Below, piece by piece: positions 1-8,620 of a stretch of 64,000 bases of DNA. Position 1 is the stretch's first letter. Every line of letters begins with the position of its first letter. The DNA is taken from NCBI GenBank assembly GCA_031429105.1, contig JANOYV010000079.1, positions 19,186 through 83,185 on the forward strand, written 5' to 3'. The stretch is from JAKFWF01 sp031429105 (GTDB lineage Bacteria > Pseudomonadota > Alphaproteobacteria > Rhizobiales > Hyphomicrobiaceae). The position numbers were made by a program, and so were the translations under genes. The notes below the pieces were generated by a model. The model did not search any database. It saw only the letters and a program-made list of their open reading frames with translations, and was not told where the DNA came from.

Positions 1-446
1 GCCTTCCTCATGGCAGCAACATCTGATTTCACGACAATCTCGGCTGCGTCTTTCGTGCGGAGCGTCGCTTCCTTTGCTGACAGCACAGCCTGTCTGGCGG
101 TCGCCTCAGCCTTGAGCATGTACTTGTCTGCCGTTGCAGCCAGCTGCTTGTTTGCGGCGATGATTCGTTCCTCGGCTGTGACGCTGGCCGCTTCGGCGGC
201 GACCGCCATCTTGTGGGCTGCGTCCGTTGACGCCTGTGAACCATCGACAACGGCCTTTTGGGCGGCCTTAAGCGCCAATCGGGTCGCGTCGCGCGCTTCG
301 CCAGCTGCGATCATAGCGTCGCGCCCAGCTTGTTTCATGGACGTCTTTGCCGCGTCCATGGTGCTCGGCGGTGCAAGCTGAGCAGTGGTCGGTGCAGCGA
401 TGGCGACTGTGAGTGCGGCTGCGAGCAGCCATGAGACGGGTTTCAT
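1..446 (-). CDS. Exported Ala-rich helical protein (3' end outside window)
   Basis: The reading frame is open from an ATG at 446 to the window edge, so at least 148 codons are present and the C-terminus is missing. The N-terminus (MKPVSWLLAAALTVAIAAP) is a typical Sec signal peptide with likely cleavage after TAQ or nearby. The rest is rich in Ala, Lys and Glu with heptad-like spacing and no Cys, which suggests a long periplasmic helix or coiled coil. A GGAG ribosome site lies 8 nt before the ATG. It follows the 543-956 gene on the same strand, and the FixJ-like box at 1051 could serve both. I recognise no family. The call as a real exported protein rests on the signal peptide and the ribosome site. 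Confidence 0.7.
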   Translation of the reverse strand, partial: MKPVSWLLAAALTVAIAAPTTAQLAPPSTMDAAKTSMKQAGRDAMIAAGEARDATRLALKAAQKAVVDGSQASTDAAHKMAVAAEAASVTAEERIIAANKQLAATADKYMLKAEATARQAVLSAKEATLRTKDAAEIVVKSDVAAMRK

Positions 447-542
447 TGATCGTTCTCCAAAGTAATTGACGATGTTGCGGTGACGCGCGTGCCACTGTGA
501 CGGAGCGCGCGCAGTTAGACGTGGCCGTCCGGGCGCCTGTGG

Positions 543-956
543 CTAAGCGGCCTTGTTTGCTCTAGCGGACGCCGCCTCGGCATGTGCCAGTTTTGCGTCC
601 AACGCGGCCCTTTCGGCTTGCTCGACACTGGCGATCGCTACCTGAGAGGCAGCCTCGGCATAGCGCGTGGCTCGATCGGCGCGCTCACTCAGGCGGCTGG
701 CGTCGAACTTCGCTTTCCAGCCAATAACGGTCGCAATGGGGTCATCTGCCCACTTCATCACGTCCGCGCGTGCGGCTTCGAGTGAGGTTTTGGCGGCTTT
801 TCCACGCTGTTCGAGCGCTGCAATCTGGCTGCGGACTTCCTTTTCTACATGCTCGTAATCGGTGGCACCCTTGGTATTGAGCGCTTCGATGCGGTTCTGC
901 AGAACCTTCATGCTGCTGAGCAGGTGAACGTTGAACTTGGCGATTGCATCACTCAT
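543..956 (-). CDS. Small coiled-coil protein of unknown function
   Basis: This 137-residue protein is almost wholly helical by composition (Ala, Glu, Lys, Arg), with leucine/valine heptads in residues 10-60 and a second Ala-rich helix after residue 85. No signal peptide or membrane segment is seen. A GGAG site lies 8 nt upstream of the ATG. The organisation resembles small phasin-like or stress-associated helical proteins, but I cannot assign a family. A perfect FixJ-like box (1051-1064) lies 95 bp upstream in the same orientation, which ties the gene to the stress regulon of this window. It is followed downstream by the exported Ala-rich protein gene. Confidence 0.7.
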   Translation of the reverse strand: MSDAIAKFNVHLLSSMKVLQNRIEALNTKGATDYEHVEKEVRSQIAALEQRGKAAKTSLEAARADVMKWADDPIATVIGWKAKFDASRLSERADRATRYAEAASQVAIASVEQAERAALDAKLAHAEAASARANKAA

Positions 957-1050
957 GGCGAACTCCGATTGATTTCAATAGGCCAACAAACATCTTATTG
1001 GGGTTCATTGGTGAATGCATGATCGCAAGCGGGCCGCTGCCGGGACAGGA

Positions 1051-1064
1051 TCGGAATGTACTCA
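1051..1064 (-). promoter_or_regulatory. FixJ-like box (TGAGTACATTCCGA)
   Basis: Matches the window consensus TGAGTA-NN-TTCCGA at all 12 fixed positions. It lies 95 bp upstream of the coiled-coil gene and points towards it. Confidence 0.7.
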
Positions 1065-1087
1065 CAGGCAACCGTGGGAATTACGCA

Positions 1088-1101
1088 TGAGTAGTTTCCG
1101 A
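1088..1101 (+). promoter_or_regulatory. FixJ-like box without an evident target
   Basis: TGAGTAGTTTCCGA is a perfect match to the consensus and is separated by 23 bp from the opposite-strand copy at 1051. No plus-strand gene follows: the next gene, mgtA, is on the other strand and ends at 1313. It may mark a lost gene or be the second half of a paired site. Confidence 0.6.
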
Positions 1102-1312
1102 GGCTCCCCGAGATTGGTCGACCGAGGTTCTATGGCGTCTAGCAGAACACGAACGCGGCAACCGATGCCTCAGGATCTTCGTCGGTGGCATTCGGCTGCT
1201 GCCATGGCAATGCCTCACGCCACTGGTGCGGATGGGCTGGCGGAGGAATGGTAGGTTTCTTTGTCATAGGGCTTCGGCTCATGGCTGGAAGTGCAGAACG
1301 GGAGCTGCACAC

Positions 1313-3976
1313 TCAATCCAATCCATATTTTCGGCTGAACCACCTCTTCATGAGATGAGCCAGAACGCCATAGCCGAGAAGGATGAAACAGAGGAGGGCC
1401 CAGTAAGCCGGCGGGAGCGGAACGAACCCCAGCGATCCCCCGAGCCATGTGAACGGCAGAATGATGCCGACTGCAGCGATGATCAGGCTCGTCGCAATGA
1501 CCGCCGTACTTGCCCGGCTTTCCAGGAAGGGCACCTTGGACGTACGGATGATGTGAATTATAAGAGTTTGGGTCAGCAAACTCTCGACAAACCATCCGGT
1601 CTGGAACAAGGCCGGGTTGTCCCATGCGTGAAACACGCTCAACAAGACGAAAAACATCACATAGTCGAAGATTGAACTGATCGGACCGATGAACAGCACG
1701 AACTTGGTTAGATTGCCGATGTCCCATCGCCGGGGCTTGGCCAAATACTCGTCGTCGACGTTGTCGGTCGGTATCGTCGTCTGCGAGAAATCGTAGAGTA
1801 GATTGTTGGTCAGCACCTGGATCGGCGCCATCGGCAGGAACGGCAGGAAAATGCTGGCGCCAATGACGCTGAACATGTTGCCAAAAGCCGAGCTCGCGCC
1901 CATCTTGATGTACTTGGTGATGTTGCCGAAGACCTTACGCCCCTCCAGCACGCCGTCACCGAGCACCGCCAAACTCTTTTCGAGCAGGATGATGTCGGCG
2001 GCTTCCTTGGCGATGTCGACAGCGGTATCGACGGAAATGCCGACGTCCGCAGCCTTGAGAGCGGGTCCGTCGTTGATGCCATCTCCGAGGAAGCCGACGA
2101 CGTGGCCCTTGCGCTGCAGTGCGTTGATGATGGCCGCCTTCTGGGACGGCGAGACCTTGGCGAATACGGTTGTGATTTCGGCAAGCAAAGCCAGCTCATC
2201 AGGCTGCATCTTCTCGATCTCGTGGCCGAGAACGATGCGTTCGACGGGAAGTCCGACGTCGCCGCAAATCTTGCGGGAGACGATGTCATTATCGCCCGTC
2301 AGGACTTTCACCTGGATGCCCCTCTCTTTTAGGGTCGCAATGGCTGGAGCAGCCGACTCCTTGGGAGGATCGAGAAACGCGACATAGCCGAGCAATGTGA
2401 GGTTGGCCTCGTCTACGATCGTATACGTGGCCTGTGTCGGCGGCATCTCTTTGAAGGCGACAGCAATGACCCGAAAGCCGTCGGCGTTAAGCCTTGCCGT
2501 GGTTGCCTTGGCCTCAGCGAGATGGCTCGCATCGAGAACTCCATCACTGCTGTCCCGGGCGTACCGCGTGCATGTCGCAAAGACCTCCTCGACGGCGCCC
2601 TTGCAGATGAGGATGTGAGCCTTGTCGCCGCGCTCAAGAACAACCGACATGCGACGGCGTTCGAAATCGAAGGGTATTTCGTCGATCTTGCGGAAATGCT
2701 CTTCGGCCTTCAGTTTTTCGTGAAGCTCGACGTGCTTCAGCACGGCAACGTCGAGCAAATTCTTTAAGCCGGATTGATGGAAGCTATTTAGATAGGCGTA
2801 TTCCAAAACACGGTTGGACTCCTGACCGCCGATATCGAGATGACGTTTCAGGATGATCTGATCTTGAGTCAGTGTACCCGTCTTGTCCGTGCACAAAATG
2901 TCCATGGCGCCGAAATTCTGAATCGCATTGAGCCGCTTGACGACGACCCTCTTCTTCGACATTGCCATGGCGCCCTTCGCCAGATTGACCGTCACGATCA
3001 TTGGCAGCATCTCGGGAGTGAGCCCCACAGCTACAGCGACCGCGAACAGCAGCGCCTCGAACCAATTACCCTTGCTCAGGCCATTGAGCAGAAACACGAG
3101 AGGGACCATGACTAGGATGAGTCCGAGCATCATCCAGGTCACTCGCGTGATGCCTTTGTCGAAGCTTGTCAGGATACGCTGCTCGGCGATCGTGCCCGCT
3201 ACCTGCCCAAAGGCCGTCCGGGCGCCGGTGAGCACGACAACACCGCAACCGACACCGCTGACGACGGCGCTGCCCATGAAGCAGATGTTCGGGAGATCGA
3301 AGGGCGTATCGGCGCCGCCGGCATGTGCCTCGGCATGCTTTTCGAGCGGCATGCCTTCGCCGGTCAAGGCAGATTGGTTGACGAACAGATCCTTGGCAGA
3401 GATCAATCTCAGATCGGCGGGTATCATGTCGCCAGCCGACAGCAGGACGATGTCGCCAGGGACGACCTGCCCGATCGGCACGTCCGCGTGGCCTCCCGCC
3501 GGACCGCTATCCTTTCGACGAACAGTCGCCTTGTTCTGTACCAACTGCCGCAGCTGGTCGGCGGCCTTGTTTGAGCGATGCTCCTGAAAAAAGCCGAGTG
3601 AGACGCTGAGAAGCACCATCAAAGCAATGACGATCGCTGCACGCTGGTCGCTCAGGAAATAGGACACGGCCGCGAGCATCAGCAGGAGGCCATTCAGCGG
3701 GTTGATCGAGCGAGTAACGATCTCCCATGGAATTGTATGGCGAGCCTCGTGAGCGACCTCGTTTGGTCCAACTGACCGCAGCCGCGACTGAACTTCCGTG
3801 ACAGTTAACCCGTTTGCCGAACTTTCCAGACGATGCAGCGCGTCAGCCGTAGTACCGCCTGCAACGTCGGCCAAGACGACGACGTTATCGACCGATCCCA
3901 TTACAGGTTTCGACGAAATCCGGCCGAAGCGGCCTAATACGGCGCTAATAATGCGCGTCGGTGCATTCGAATCCAT
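1313..3976 (-). CDS. mgtA: P-type Mg2+-transporting ATPase
   Basis: The 887-residue protein is a P3B-type ATPase that moves Mg2+ into the cytoplasm at the cost of ATP. The actuator TGE loop is near residue 205. The membrane motif LTPEMLPMIV, typical of MgtA/MgtB, is near 319-328. The phosphorylation motif DKTGTLT starts at Asp364. A GDGIND hinge motif follows, and several C-terminal membrane helices complete the fold. The length is typical for the family. The start at 3976 gives a short extra N-terminal tail before the cation-ATPase N domain. It lies downstream of the VIT relic on the same strand, and the two annotated frames overlap only because the relic frame runs on. No box is seen directly upstream. 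Confidence 0.93.
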   Translation of the reverse strand: MDSNAPTRIISAVLGRFGRISSKPVMGSVDNVVVLADVAGGTTADALHRLESSANGLTVTEVQSRLRSVGPNEVAHEARHTIPWEIVTRSINPLNGLLLMLAAVSYFLSDQRAAIVIALMVLLSVSLGFFQEHRSNKAADQLRQLVQNKATVRRKDSGPAGGHADVPIGQVVPGDIVLLSAGDMIPADLRLISAKDLFVNQSALTGEGMPLEKHAEAHAGGADTPFDLPNICFMGSAVVSGVGCGVVVLTGARTAFGQVAGTIAEQRILTSFDKGITRVTWMMLGLILVMVPLVFLLNGLSKGNWFEALLFAVAVAVGLTPEMLPMIVTVNLAKGAMAMSKKRVVVKRLNAIQNFGAMDILCTDKTGTLTQDQIILKRHLDIGGQESNRVLEYAYLNSFHQSGLKNLLDVAVLKHVELHEKLKAEEHFRKIDEIPFDFERRRMSVVLERGDKAHILICKGAVEEVFATCTRYARDSSDGVLDASHLAEAKATTARLNADGFRVIAVAFKEMPPTQATYTIVDEANLTLLGYVAFLDPPKESAAPAIATLKERGIQVKVLTGDNDIVSRKICGDVGLPVERIVLGHEIEKMQPDELALLAEITTVFAKVSPSQKAAIINALQRKGHVVGFLGDGINDGPALKAADVGISVDTAVDIAKEAADIILLEKSLAVLGDGVLEGRKVFGNITKYIKMGASSAFGNMFSVIGASIFLPFLPMAPIQVLTNNLLYDFSQTTIPTDNVDDEYLAKPRRWDIGNLTKFVLFIGPISSIFDYVMFFVLLSVFHAWDNPALFQTGWFVESLLTQTLIIHIIRTSKVPFLESRASTAVIATSLIIAAVGIILPFTWLGGSLGFVPLPPAYWALLCFILLGYGVLAHLMKRWFSRKYGLD

Positions 3977-4006
3977 ATTGTGCCCTTTTCGTCCCCGAAT
4001 GCGGGT

Positions 4007-4575
4007 TCAACTCCATGGGATGAAGGACACGGCGAAATCACACTTATCGCGCAGTGGTTCACCCAACAACGACGCGAGGCAGAAAGCGGCAGCAAGTCCG
4101 CCGACCAGGCAAGATGAGGTGCAGGCGCCGCACTGACAGAGCTCGCGCAGCGCTTGGACGCTGGGGACCAAACTCGAACCGCATCATGAAATCCACCCAG
4201 TACTCGATCGCTCGCAATTGGATCCACCACAAGCCGCGGCCCTTCGCCATCAAGGTCGAAGCCCTTGATGATCGTCTCGGCATCTCGGACTTCAAGATCG
4301 CGAAGGCTATTCAGTTCTCCAAATTCGCTCCGCTCCTCGGTTTGATGGTGCTCTTGATCCGACGTAGCGGGATAGCTGCCGAAGCCCTTTGCGTTTGCGG
4401 CAGCCACGATTGCAGCAGAGCCAACAGTCACAATGACATTCGTCGAGCTCGCAACCGGCGAAAGTTCAGATCCAAGCGCAAATAGCACAGTCAAACCGAT
4501 CGCCATTCCGATCACGACGTCGCGGACCAACGCCGAACCTTTAAAGTGCTGCGCAAAGTGCGGCCCTGTCGGCAT
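4007..4575 (-). pseudogene. VIT1/CCC1-family transporter relic (copy 1)
   Basis: The first frame starts well (ATG at 4575 with a GGAG site) and reads like a VIT1/CCC1 iron/manganese transporter N-terminus: GSALVRDVVIGMA followed by a helix and SSTNVIVT. The usual MADGLTVP motif has become MAIGLTVL, losing its Asp. After about residue 110 the similarity moves to a second frame (WVDFMMRFE, near 4180) and then to a third (LVGGLAAAF, ending with TGA at 4007). At least two frameshifts are therefore needed. The 213-codon frame that continues to 3934 is a run-on into mgtA and not a protein. Function is lost. Confidence 0.8.
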
Positions 4576-4594
4576 GATTGCTCCACTCCGCGAC

Positions 4595-4855
4595 TCAACG
4601 CTTCAATTGCGCGAGGACCTTGGCCCAAGTCTCCGGATGGATAGCTGCGCGTGGAAGTATCTGCCCCATAGCAAGTTTGCTCGCTGCGTTCGCCCGATGT
4701 ATTCCCCGATCAAGATGCTCCAGGTCCAGGTATTCCGACCCGACGGTCAATCCCACAGCCGTCTCGGCGGTGCTGACCTTGGCGATTTCGTCGTCCGAAA
4801 GGAGCTCCAAAATTGCCTCGCGTGTGACATGCTCGGCGCGATCTGATTGAGACAT
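4595..4855 (-). CDS. Small conserved-looking hypothetical protein
   Basis: I chose the ATG at 4855, giving 86 residues that begin MSQSDRAEHVTREAIL. A longer frame to 4954 exists but its extra residues look non-coding. The protein is acidic to neutral and mostly helical, with no membrane segment or metal motif. It sits 19 bp upstream of the VIT relic start and probably belonged to the same transcript as that gene and mgtA. I do not recognise a named family. Confidence 0.55.
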   Translation of the reverse strand: MSQSDRAEHVTREAILELLSDDEIAKVSTAETAVGLTVGSEYLDLEHLDRGIHRANAASKLAMGQILPRAAIHPETWAKVLAQLKR

Positions 4856-5188
4856 GACGACTATCCTTGTTTTCAATTGTTGATGTACCCGGGTTACGCT
4901 CTCGCCATTTGGTTCGCTGTACTCGCCGCTCCATTTGCCCGTAGGCGGCGCCAAGCATGAACCGAAGCTGAAGTTCCATTGTTGTAGGGCAGCCTCCCAG
5001 CGGTAGCCTTACTTCACGTCACAGTCTGCTCGTGAGAACGAGGACGCGGAGGGCGAGTTGGTGCAGGCGACGATGCCAATGTCGCCATCCGTGGCCATAG
5101 CCTTCCAAACGTCCGCTCAAGCCGCAGGGCAAAAGACGTCCTCATCCGGAGGCGTACGCAGAATATGAGCTATCGACGGGATCATTGC
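4856..5188. other. Intergenic stretch
   Basis: No gene, box or repeat is seen. The sequence probably contains the promoter for the minus-strand 4855 gene, but no convincing -35/-10 pair stands out. Confidence 0.4.
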
Positions 5189-5600
5189 CTAGCATCGGGA
5201 TATACCTACGTGCCCGAACCGGTCTTTGGAAGGTGACCACCCGTTCACGACCACAAGTTTGTTAAGTGACGCGCGAGTACCTCTCGTCCTTTCACTGGTT
5301 CTATCGGTTATCTCTACGCTCGATGCTGCGGGGGTAAGCTTCCCTTGGTTTTGCGTTCGGCGACCAACGGAAGGCATGTTCCAACTCGGGGGATGCTCGT
5401 GTGCGCCGATGACCCGCTGGGCGTGCTTGATGGGGCACCAGTGTTGCTCGGTCCGCGCCGCGACTTCCCTGATGAAGCCAATCGCACCATTGGCGTATGA
5501 GCAGTAGCCGCAATTCAACTTCTCCAGCGCGTTGAGATAGGCCAGATGATGCCGGTCGAACATGAAGTAGTCCCAGCGGCGCGCACGCTCGATAGGCGCA
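5189..5600 (-). pseudogene. Relic of a Cys-motif conserved protein, fused behind an acetate kinase relic
   Basis: Translation of the minus strand gives RRWDYFMFDRHHLAYLNALE followed by a C-x2-C-x2-YANG motif and a stretch ending WCPIKHAQRV. From memory this is the core of a small conserved proteobacterial protein often found near low-oxygen and stress genes. It has lost its N-terminus, because the frame begins directly in the acetate kinase relic. The tail after about residue 60 resembles no family. The relic has no ribosome site of its own. Confidence 0.55.
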
Positions 5601-5956
5601 ATTCAGCGAGTAATTCCGGCGTGGCACGACCTGTGTCCCACGGCTTTGACGGAGGCAAATGCCGTTTGCGTTGCGAGCCACTCAAGGAGTAACCCGACGG
5701 CCACTCGGCGATCGGCCGAACCGGTTGCAGGGCTAATCTGCGTTTGCCCGGATTCATTCGTCGAAGTCAAAGTTGTACCGCTGAGTCCGACGCGATCTAT
5801 TTTGCCAACCAGCAGCCGCCTCAGCGGCTCGACGCCGCAATACAGCGCGAACCGTATGCTCGATGAACCGCCGTTGATCGCCAGAAAGCTGCCGAGGTCG
5901 CGTGGCGTCTTGACCTGTCCCGCATGTGTGGGCAACGCCATCGACATGCTGAGCAT
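5601..5956 (-). pseudogene. ackA: Acetate kinase relic (N-terminal fragment)
   Basis: The frame from 5956 contains AINGGSSSIRFALY, the phosphate-binding start of acetate kinase, and continues with KIDRVGLSGTTLT and SVKAVGHR. After GHR, which should continue into the VVHG motif, a deletion and frameshift lead to TPELLAELR in another frame (about 5600-5640). The remaining roughly 300 residues are gone. The join then reads straight into the Cys-motif relic. Acetate kinase would have made ATP from acetyl phosphate under fermentation. A degenerate box at 6034 lies upstream. Confidence 0.85.
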
Positions 5957-6033
5957 CTCAACAGACGGACAATGGCTCGCCTGTAACCCTTCCGGATTGG
6001 ATCATAGCCGCTGGCCGTGCACGTCCGGGAGCT

Positions 6034-6047
6034 TCGAAAACTACTCG
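6034..6047 (-). promoter_or_regulatory. Degenerate FixJ-like box (CGAGTAGTTTTCGA)
   Basis: It differs from the consensus at positions 1 and 11. It lies about 80 bp upstream of the acetate kinase relic and points towards it. Confidence 0.5.
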
Positions 6048-6158
6048 ATCGATAACAGTTGCGGCGGCACGAAGAGCGGTCGTCGGTGACGGAATTGGCA
6101 GACCTGCGGCGAATTACCCACCGGCCCTTCAACAGGACCGATGGGAACGGTTGGGCAG

Positions 6159-6809
6159 TTAGACAACAGCAATATCGTTCTCGACGGCCGTCGCTCCGGG
6201 AGCTGCCCATGCGGTCGTCGCGGCGAGTTGGCGATCGTACCAGGAGTTGACGGTGCCGGTCAGGATCACCTTGCCGCCCTGTGCGCTGACGTTGACCGTC
6301 TTCGGGTCGAAAAACCAGGAGCGGTGCAGAGCACGTGAGATATCATCGCTGATATTGGCCGCATTGACCCGCGGTTGGATAGAGACGTTGTTTGATACAC
6401 CAACAACGCCAGACAACCACTGCACGTCCTGTCCAGCGGCCTCTTGCTGATAGTGCCACTCGACCTGACCGGTGAGCGTGACCCACCCCTTCTCGACTTT
6501 CACCTTGACCGCGTCCTTGGGAACAGCGGAGTTCCACTCGAGACGTTTGAGTGCTGCTGCAGCGATGTCGTCGTCGGCACGCCTGAAGCTCGACGGAAGT
6601 CGGACTTCAAGCTCTTCGGCGACTGCTTTCACACCCTTGACGCGGCCGGCTGCAGCTTCTGCAGCATTCTTCTCCATATAGTTTTCGACATGACCGGTCA
6701 GCGCGACTACTCCATTTTTGGCAGTGACGCCGATATGTGCTGCGGTAACCTTCGGCTCCCACCCCAATTCGGCGAGAACATCCTTTTGCAGTTGGCGATC
6801 GTCAGTCAT
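6159..6809 (-). CDS. BON-domain stress protein, three BON repeats (copy 1)
   Basis: The 216-residue protein contains three BON domains in tandem, at roughly 5-75, 80-145 and 150-215. Each has the signature of a conserved Gly in a V-x-L-x-G strand (GVVALTGHV, GWVTLTGQV, GKVILTGTV). BON domains are small OsmY-like modules thought to bind membranes or ligands during osmotic or envelope stress. There is no signal peptide, so this form is probably cytoplasmic. Close paralogues are at 20081 and 25145. It lies downstream of the 6973-7566 gene on the same strand and may share the box at 7674. Confidence 0.85.
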   Translation of the reverse strand: MTDDRQLQKDVLAELGWEPKVTAAHIGVTAKNGVVALTGHVENYMEKNAAEAAAGRVKGVKAVAEELEVRLPSSFRRADDDIAAAALKRLEWNSAVPKDAVKVKVEKGWVTLTGQVEWHYQQEAAGQDVQWLSGVVGVSNNVSIQPRVNAANISDDISRALHRSWFFDPKTVNVSAQGGKVILTGTVNSWYDRQLAATTAWAAPGATAVENDIAVV

Positions 6810-6972
6810 GACTGTACTCCTGGGTTACGTTGGGGAAAGGCGTAGTCGTCTTCGAGCGAAGCGCTCGAAGCTTGTGCCCAAAGCCAAGGCTTCGGTGTTC
6901 ACCGATTGAGACCGGCGGCGCCGCAAGGTCGACTTCCGGTTTTAATCAAACAACCACAGTGCATTCCGACTG

Positions 6973-7566
6973 CTAACCAGCAAGACTGCCGCCAGAAGCA
7001 GCTGCGCTGCTGTTTGCAAATGCGGGTTGGCTAACAAGTTCCGGCACATTCACGCCGCCGTGCATGTCGACGCGGGACGCATTGGCAGTGCCTAGGATAG
7101 CCTTCGCTCGGGCCATGTCCGCGGGGGCACCGTGGGCCATAACCAGGAAGTTATCGGCCTTCACTGCGGCCTCGTAGTCGATGACACTGTCCTTGGGGAT
7201 GCCGATGCTATAGAGCGCCGCACCCAGAGCACTCAGACCGCCAAAGACCACCACGCCCTCAACTGCAGAAATGACAGCGGCAGCGAGATAGCCCAAAACA
7301 ATGACCGGGCCGACGACTGGCGTCGTGATGAAGACGCCACTGAAGAACAGGCCCCAGAACCCTCCCCAGAACGCACCGCGTGTGCCCCAGAACTTAATCC
7401 GGTCCCCAGTGTTGTAAAAGCCAACAACCTTTTCCTCTGTATGGAAACCTCGACCAACCACACTCAGCGCTTTCATGTCAAAACCCGCCTGAGCGAGTTT
7501 TTTGACGGCTGTCTCGGCGGCATTGTGGTCCGCAAAGACTGCAACAGTAGCGTCGTCTTTTTCCAT
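6973..7566 (-). CDS. Hydrophobic general stress protein (YflT-like domain, copy 1)
   Basis: I chose the ATG at 7566, which has a strong AGGAGG site, giving 197 residues starting MEKDDATVAVF; the longer frame to 7596 adds residues without support. The N-terminal 60 residues (VAVFADHNAAETAVKKL, then GFHTEEKVVGFYNTGDRIKFWG) match the general-stress 17M/YflT-type domain. Two long hydrophobic Gly/Val-rich segments follow (about residues 62-125), probably membrane-inserted. A close paralogue lies at 30034. A perfect box at 7674 is 108 bp upstream. The molecular role of the family is unclear; regulation by stress is the main known property. Confidence 0.8.
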   Translation of the reverse strand: MEKDDATVAVFADHNAAETAVKKLAQAGFDMKALSVVGRGFHTEEKVVGFYNTGDRIKFWGTRGAFWGGFWGLFFSGVFITTPVVGPVIVLGYLAAAVISAVEGVVVFGGLSALGAALYSIGIPKDSVIDYEAAVKADNFLVMAHGAPADMARAKAILGTANASRVDMHGGVNVPELVSQPAFANSSAAASGGSLAG

Positions 7567-8073
7567 TCGATCCTCCTTCAGGACGCGGCAGGACAACGCT
7601 TAATGGATGACGTTGGCAAAGCGCTTGTCGGCCTGCGACACATAAAGGAGAAGTAGCTCGGTCAGCGATAGGGTCGGAAAGTACTCAAATATTCCGAGCC
7701 TCGGCAACTGAGGGTGATCTTTGGGCACACTGATTTGGATCAGAGCAAGGATCGCATTGGAAGCATCGCTCGGGTCGACATCGAAGCCCCGACAGCTTGT
7801 CTCCCGTACATCGCGCAGGCTCTGGCACTGCATTGCAGCGCGCTCATCGTGCCCGACCTGAGCCTTGGCCATCCTGCCGACCGGTATGTGCTCGAAATGA
7901 ACTTCCGCCAAAACCGAACCAACTGAAAGCGTGCGGGTCATGCCAAAAAAACCACAGACTGCGGACGCGCTCGATGATCGGCTAATCAGCGTAGAGAAGC
8001 ATTTTTAGTTCCGACCAGAAACGCCGACTGGATTAACCGAAACAAGGCAACATGAACTCGGCACAAGCCATCA
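7567..8073. other. Intergenic region with one box
   Basis: A minus-strand frame (7600-7941) runs across the FixJ-like box at 7674 and has no recognisable product, so I regard it as chance. Apart from the box and its possible -10 element, nothing else is seen. The stretch may hold decayed sequence. Confidence 0.45.
7674..7687 (-). promoter_or_regulatory. FixJ-like box (TGAGTACTTTCCGA)
   Basis: Perfect match to the consensus, 108 bp upstream of the general stress protein gene and in the same orientation. A weak -10-like TTTATG lies 27 bp downstream at 7641-7646. Confidence 0.7.
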
Positions 8074-8532
8074 TCACAGCGCAACCGAATCTCTATTCTT
8101 GCACGATTCACCAAAGAGAGAGAGACCCTCTTCGAGGTAGTCCGACAGGAGTGGAATGCCCATCAAGTACGCTGCTGTGCGATTGTTTGCTGCGTCCTTA
8201 GCCGCGGAGCGCAAAGCTGGCCAATCGCTCAAATCGCCATCACCGCGGCCGAGCCACGCAAGCGCGACAAGTTCGATTTTCTCGTCGACATTTAGATCAC
8301 GGATAAAACTGACCAGCTCTTGCTCAACGGGGTCTGTCCCAACGTCCTCCAGAATGTCGATGTTTCCGTCGTCCGTTGCGTTGGAGCCCGAATCGGGATC
8401 CGTGGCTTCGACCTTCGCATCGAATTGGCGGGCCTTGGTGAGGATGAAGCAGACTTTATCAACGTCCATTTCAAGGATAGGATCACTGCTTTCTGTCTGA
8501 TCAATCTCTGACGGTGTTTTCACTATTGTCAT
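8074..8532 (-). CDS. DUF3775-family protein
   Basis: The ATG at 8532 follows a GAGAGG site and gives 152 residues; the longer frame to 8646 overlaps the end of the CDF transporter gene. The protein has the DUF3775 pattern: a Glu/Asp-rich start (ILEMDVDKVCFILTKARQFD), an acidic linker, then VDEKIELVALAWLGRGDGDL and a C-terminal GIPLLSDYLEEGLSLFG. The function is unknown. The family is typical of alphaproteobacteria. It is the last gene of a long minus-strand run that starts at 13615, so it may belong to the transcript driven from the box at 13689. Confidence 0.8.
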   Translation of the reverse strand: MTIVKTPSEIDQTESSDPILEMDVDKVCFILTKARQFDAKVEATDPDSGSNATDDGNIDILEDVGTDPVEQELVSFIRDLNVDEKIELVALAWLGRGDGDLSDWPALRSAAKDAANNRTAAYLMGIPLLSDYLEEGLSLFGESCKNRDSVAL

Positions 8533-8620
8533 TGAAGCCTCTCTAGAGTTTGCAGCAGGGATTGTGGCTACCCAAGCGGAAGGTCGGCTACTCATTCGGT
8601 GCGAAGTGCAGTCAACCTCG

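Larger units (their letters stand above)
957..1312. other. Intergenic region with two convergently written boxes
   Basis: No credible gene is seen in this stretch. It carries a minus-strand box at 1051-1064 (towards the 543-956 gene) and a plus-strand box at 1088-1101. Short frames on either strand here have no recognisable product or ribosome site. Confidence 0.6.

Noticed and set aside
1051..1064. EcfG general-stress promoter
   Set aside because: The known EcfG pattern (GGAAC then CGTT about 16-17 bp later) was considered. The boxes share only GGAA on one strand, lack a spaced CGTT, and have a fixed TGAGTA half instead.
1226..1675. Plus-strand frame after the orphan box at 1088
   Set aside because: It is mostly antisense to the mgtA 3' end, with no motif, so it does not explain the box.
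3934..4575. 213-codon frame as an intact protein
   Set aside because: Only the first half resembles VIT; the similarity continues in other frames, and the end runs into mgtA.
7600..7941. 113-codon minus-strand frame
   Set aside because: It runs through a perfect FixJ-like box and has no recognisable product, so it is probably chance.
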